The translations under genes and the position numbers were made by a program. Under the pieces are notes generated by a model. It was not told where the DNA came from and did not search any database. It saw only the letters and a program-made list of their open reading frames with translations. Source: Anaerosalibacter sp. Marseille-P3206 (GTDB lineage Bacteria > Bacillota > Clostridia > Tissierellales > Sporanaerobacteraceae). Taken from it: DNA of 64,000 nt. The stretch spans positions 744,001 to 808,000 of the forward strand of contig NZ_FUHM01000002.1 of the NCBI RefSeq assembly GCF_900155565.1, written 5' to 3'. Positions 61,956 through 64,000 of this stretch are shown piece by piece (the first letter of the stretch is position 1; each line of letters starts with the position of its first letter).

Positions 61956-62081
61956 CCCCCCAACAGAATAACAATAAGGTTCTCTGCTACTTTTAACCAT
62001 CAAAATTTTGTTTTCACATATAATAATTGCTCCGACTCTGTAATTAAATTTACCTTGTTCTGTTCTAAAAGTACAATCCAT
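61956..62081 (-). pseudogene. Nudix hydrolase N-terminal fragment
   Basis: 42 codons, MDCTFRTEQGKFNYRVGAII and ICENKILMVKSSREPYCY, SVGG at the end, the N-terminus of a Nudix hydrolase up to just before its Nudix box. The frame runs without a stop into the lipoprotein gene. The catalytic part has been replaced by the lipoprotein, so this is a broken end left by insertion or deletion. Confidence 0.7.
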
Positions 62082-62124
62082 AATAATTTCACCTCTTTAA
62101 ATTATCCCAATTATCCCTTTATTT

Positions 62125-62985
62125 TTATTGCTCTCCCTCATTATGTAACAATAACAATGCAACCATAATAACTATCCAGTAACCAATTACAGCAATAATA
62201 GATGACTCAACTCCAAATGAACCACCTGTCAAAATAGCTGATTTAGATAACATCTTATAAGAAAAAATAGCCTCTGTATTATGTTTAATGTTAATATCTA
62301 GAATATCACCAATCATAATAAAATTCCACATTCCATGTACCAATGCACTAGACCAAATTGAACCACTTTGATATACAATCAAGGAAAACATAATACCTAC
62401 GCTTGTCCCTGCTATTAACAGTAATATTATATCTCTCAAGTTCATATCTATGTTTATAATATGCAAAAGTGCAAAAATAACCGATGGAACGATAACAGCA
62501 GCAAACCTTCCCCAACGTTCTTCTACCATCCTCATAATAAAACCTCTGAATACCATCTCTTCAACAACTCCAGCACTAATTCCAGCACCAAACAATGCAA
62601 CAAGAATAATGTTTGTAATTTTTGATACGTTCATACTATTTGCTACAAAAATTCCTGTTGTACACATTAAAGCACAAGACACACCAACTGGCAATAGTAA
62701 TGCACATAAAGCCCATACTGGACTTACTTTTGGTTTAGTAATACGGCAATCTTCTAATTTAATGTGAATTACTTTTTCACAATATAACTTAATAAGTCCA
62801 TAAGTTATTCCAACATAAATAACGCAGTTTAAAAATGCCATAATACCCTCTGGTAGTGGTAAACTATATGCAATACTACCTATGACACTTGAAAAAATTA
62901 GTATGCCTATCCCTGTAATTATATGCCTTAGCGCTTTAGATCTATTTAAATTCACTCTAACATTTGTTTCTTTTTGTTTACACAT
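62125..62985 (-). CDS. CPBP-family intramembrane glutamic endopeptidase
   Basis: A membrane protein of 286 residues, about eight hydrophobic segments. Family motifs are GVVEEMVFRGFIM (EExxxR), SVIFALLHIINI (FxxxH) and LVHGMWNFIMI (HxxxN/D). This is the CPBP/Abi family, with roles from protein maturation to bacteriocin self-protection. AAAAGGGG precedes the ATG. No bacteriocin precursor is seen nearby, although a lipoprotein gene lies 44 bases downstream in the same direction. Confidence 0.9.
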   Translation of the reverse strand: MCKQKETNVRVNLNRSKALRHIITGIGILIFSSVIGSIAYSLPLPEGIMAFLNCVIYVGITYGLIKLYCEKVIHIKLEDCRITKPKVSPVWALCALLLPVGVSCALMCTTGIFVANSMNVSKITNIILVALFGAGISAGVVEEMVFRGFIMRMVEERWGRFAAVIVPSVIFALLHIINIDMNLRDIILLLIAGTSVGIMFSLIVYQSGSIWSSALVHGMWNFIMIGDILDINIKHNTEAIFSYKMLSKSAILTGGSFGVESSIIAVIGYWIVIMVALLLLHNEGEQ

Positions 62986-63034
62986 TTTTTATCCCCTTTT
63001 TTATTAAAATTTTGCTCCTATATACTTAAACGTT

Positions 63035-63222
63035 TTATTTAATGACTTTATTGCACTTTTAAGTAATCATATATAATTATTTTTGTTTTTCATCTATATA
63101 TTTGCTAAATTTCAACTTCTTCAATACTCTCAAGTCCACTATTCTCTGCAAAATCTTTTATCGTATCAATAGCTCTTTTTATGAACTAGAATATATAGCA
63201 GTAATATCCCTATTTATCAATA
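63035..63222 (-). repeat. Deletion-scarred second copy of the 58.27-59.32 kb segment
   Basis: Positions 63041-63103 equal 58271-58333 except for one base. The next part, 63104-63134, equals 58891-58921 with one change, and the last part, from 63131 onward, follows 59245-59322 with more differences. Two internal deletions (about 557 and 325 bases) explain the shorter copy; the second joins at a shared CAAG. Past 63210 the copy continues into phosphatase sequence lost from the first copy. Confidence 0.8.
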
Positions 63223-63298
63223 CATTGGCAACTTTTTTCTCTCTTTACCTCCACCTCACTATTCCAACACCTGTTGTATTTCCTTGTTTTGATCGAAA

Positions 63299-63410
63299 TT
63301 ACTTGCAGAAATTCGTCCCTGTTTCCTCAAAAATTTCTCTTTTTATTGTCTGTTCAATCTATTCACCAGAAACCATACCCATACCAAGAAGTCCCCAGTT
63401 CCACAGGCTG
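63299..63410 (-). pseudogene. Nudix box relic
   Basis: The frame reads GMVSGE, a TAG stop, then IEQTIKREIFEETGTNFCK and a TAA. This is a Nudix box with its glutamates intact but broken by a stop and with no N- or C-terminal part. It is the fourth Nudix sequence in the last 6 kb. Confidence 0.6.
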
Positions 63411-63689
63411 GTTCGGATGGAAAATTGGGTTTTTCTTATGATTTTATTCTGTTTTCATGTTTTGAATATAAATTTAGAGAGAACTAGTTTATTGATTAAT
63501 TATCTCTAAGGTTGTTGTTTACCATATTCAATGGTACTTATTGTTTTTTGAGTTGCCAAGATTTATTCATGTCATTACTTTGACACGAGGGGTTATACTT
63601 GGTAGTTAGTTATTTGCTGATTTAGAAAAAAATAAGGTGTTAATATTTTTCATGGTAAGACGTTTGATATAAAAAATGTGTAATAGGTG

Positions 63690-63756
63690 CGGGACGGCAA
63701 AGCCATCCCCTACATATGATAAAACCAATATTGTAGGGGCGACCTGTGGTCGCCCG
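63690..63756. repeat. Pair of small GC-rich palindromes
   Basis: GGGACGGC-AAA-GCCATCCC (63691-63709) and GGGCGACC-TGT-GGTCGCCC (63737-63755) form two hairpins. CCCCTACA (63707-63714) and TGTAGGGG (63732-63739) join them as an outer inverted repeat. Much richer in G+C than the surroundings, they resemble dispersed short repeats found in many bacteria. Confidence 0.65.
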
Positions 63757-63802
63757 TTGTACGTCATATAATCCAACATATATTCATTAATAAATAAAAA
63801 CA

Positions 63803-64000
63803 CTATTTTAGTCTATAAGTTGTTCCAGGCCCTTTGCCTAGTTTTTGTACTATATTTTTATCTATAAGATTATTTATTATCCTGAGGGTCTTGGATTTGT
63901 TAAATCCTAATTTTTTATCTATTTCTCCCCTTGAAAGTTCTATTTCATCTTTCAATATATTAAGGATAAGAAACTCTTCTTCTGATAAATCTAATTTATT
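63803..64000 (-). CDS. C-terminal part of a winged-helix protein (cut by window edge)
   Basis: The last 65 codons of a gene that starts beyond the window. The chain reads LDLSEEEFLILNILKDEIEL, then SRGEIDKKLGFNKSKTLRII and ends KGPGTTYRLK. This is a winged-helix DNA-binding domain, of the type at the C-terminus of ATP-binding AlbA_2-like or MarR-like regulators. The full function cannot be told from this part. Confidence 0.6.
   Translation of the reverse strand, partial: NKLDLSEEEFLILNILKDEIELSRGEIDKKLGFNKSKTLRIINNLIDKNIVQKLGKGPGTTYRLK

Larger units (their letters stand above)
62986..63802. other. Gene-free zone of relics and repeats
   Basis: About 800 bases with no convincing gene. It contains the degraded duplicate of the Nudix/phosphatase segment (63035-63222), a separate Nudix relic (63299-63410) and two small palindromic units (63690-63756). 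Open frames that cross these parts lack ribosome sites and match relics on the opposite strand. Confidence 0.7.

Noticed and set aside
63102-63509. Plus-strand 135-codon frame
   Set aside because: Runs opposite to the phosphatase and Nudix relics and has no start signal.
63606-63803. Minus-strand 65-codon frame
   Set aside because: Crosses the GC-rich palindromes; its sequence follows from the repeat rather than from a protein.
1-64000. CRISPR array, rRNA or tRNA genes
   Set aside because: No regularly spaced repeats and no cloverleaf or rRNA-like sequence were seen on reading both strands by eye; a tRNA scan would confirm.

Overview
The window looks like a chromosome segment from a low-GC, strictly anaerobic, endospore-forming Firmicute, most likely of the Clostridia/Tissierellia type. 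The base composition is very AT-rich, ribosome binding sites are strong GGAGG types with frequent TTG starts, and there are two alpha/beta-type small acid-soluble spore proteins and a cotJABC spore-coat operon. Energy genes are those of an amino-acid fermenter: a ferredoxin-linked 2-oxoacid oxidoreductase, butyrate kinases, phosphotransbutyrylase and an FeFe-hydrogenase-like protein. No rRNA, tRNA or CRISPR array was seen.

Region 1 (1-7.9 kb): the start of glmM (cut by the window edge), the CCA-adding enzyme, and a fatty-acid operon on the minus strand (fabH-fabK-fabD-fabG-acpP-fabF). Divergent fabZ lies across a shared regulatory gap holding two good sigma-A promoters and a perfect 12-bp palindrome. 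No acetyl-CoA carboxylase genes are present here. Region 2 (7.9-11.2 kb): a decayed ABC exporter gene (two frameshifts and an in-frame stop), cutC and a glycosylasparaginase-like Ntn hydrolase. Region 3 (11.25-19.8 kb): ten tightly packed minus-strand genes that read as one operon: cdaA and cdaR (c-di-AMP synthesis and its regulator) first, then buk-ptb-buk, a P-loop NTPase, and a four-subunit 2-oxoacid:ferredoxin oxidoreductase, closed by a terminator. Together the last genes can turn branched-chain 2-oxoacids into acyl-CoA, acyl-phosphate and acid plus ATP.

Region 4 (19.9-34.8 kb): a CapA-like phosphoesterase, PrsW-like protease, PTS enzyme I, spore genes, feoAB, dapF, a dicarboxylate/amino-acid symporter, ferritin, an L,D-transpeptidase and small proteins. 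Its most interesting item is a yybP-ykoY (Mn2+) riboswitch with its own promoter and terminator. It controls an orphan OadB-like sodium-pump membrane subunit and a previously uncalled 36-residue OadG-like peptide, with no decarboxylase or biotin subunit nearby. Region 5 (34.9-42.9 kb): a Crp/Fnr regulator, an FeFe-hydrogenase-like protein, an unrecognised 582-residue protein with a recombinase-like helical segment, a PerR/Fur regulator plus peroxiredoxin, cobalamin adenosyltransferase and an S9 peptidase.

Region 6 (42.9-51.4 kb): a complete four-gene Wadjet/JetABCD (MksBEFG-type) plasmid-defence operon in the order jetD-jetA-jetB-jetC, plus a linked 208-residue gene. Region 7 (51.4-64 kb): an accessory, decaying zone. 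It holds five GNAT acetyltransferase domains (one fused to a 2H phosphoesterase), ogt, Nudix genes and several Nudix relics, and two hypotheticals. It also holds an IS607-like element whose serine recombinase is reduced to a 28-codon stump and whose TnpB lacks the usual RuvC-II glutamate, a lipoprotein fused in frame behind a Nudix fragment, a CPBP protease, and a second, deletion-scarred copy of the Nudix/phosphatase segment. The window ends inside a winged-helix protein.
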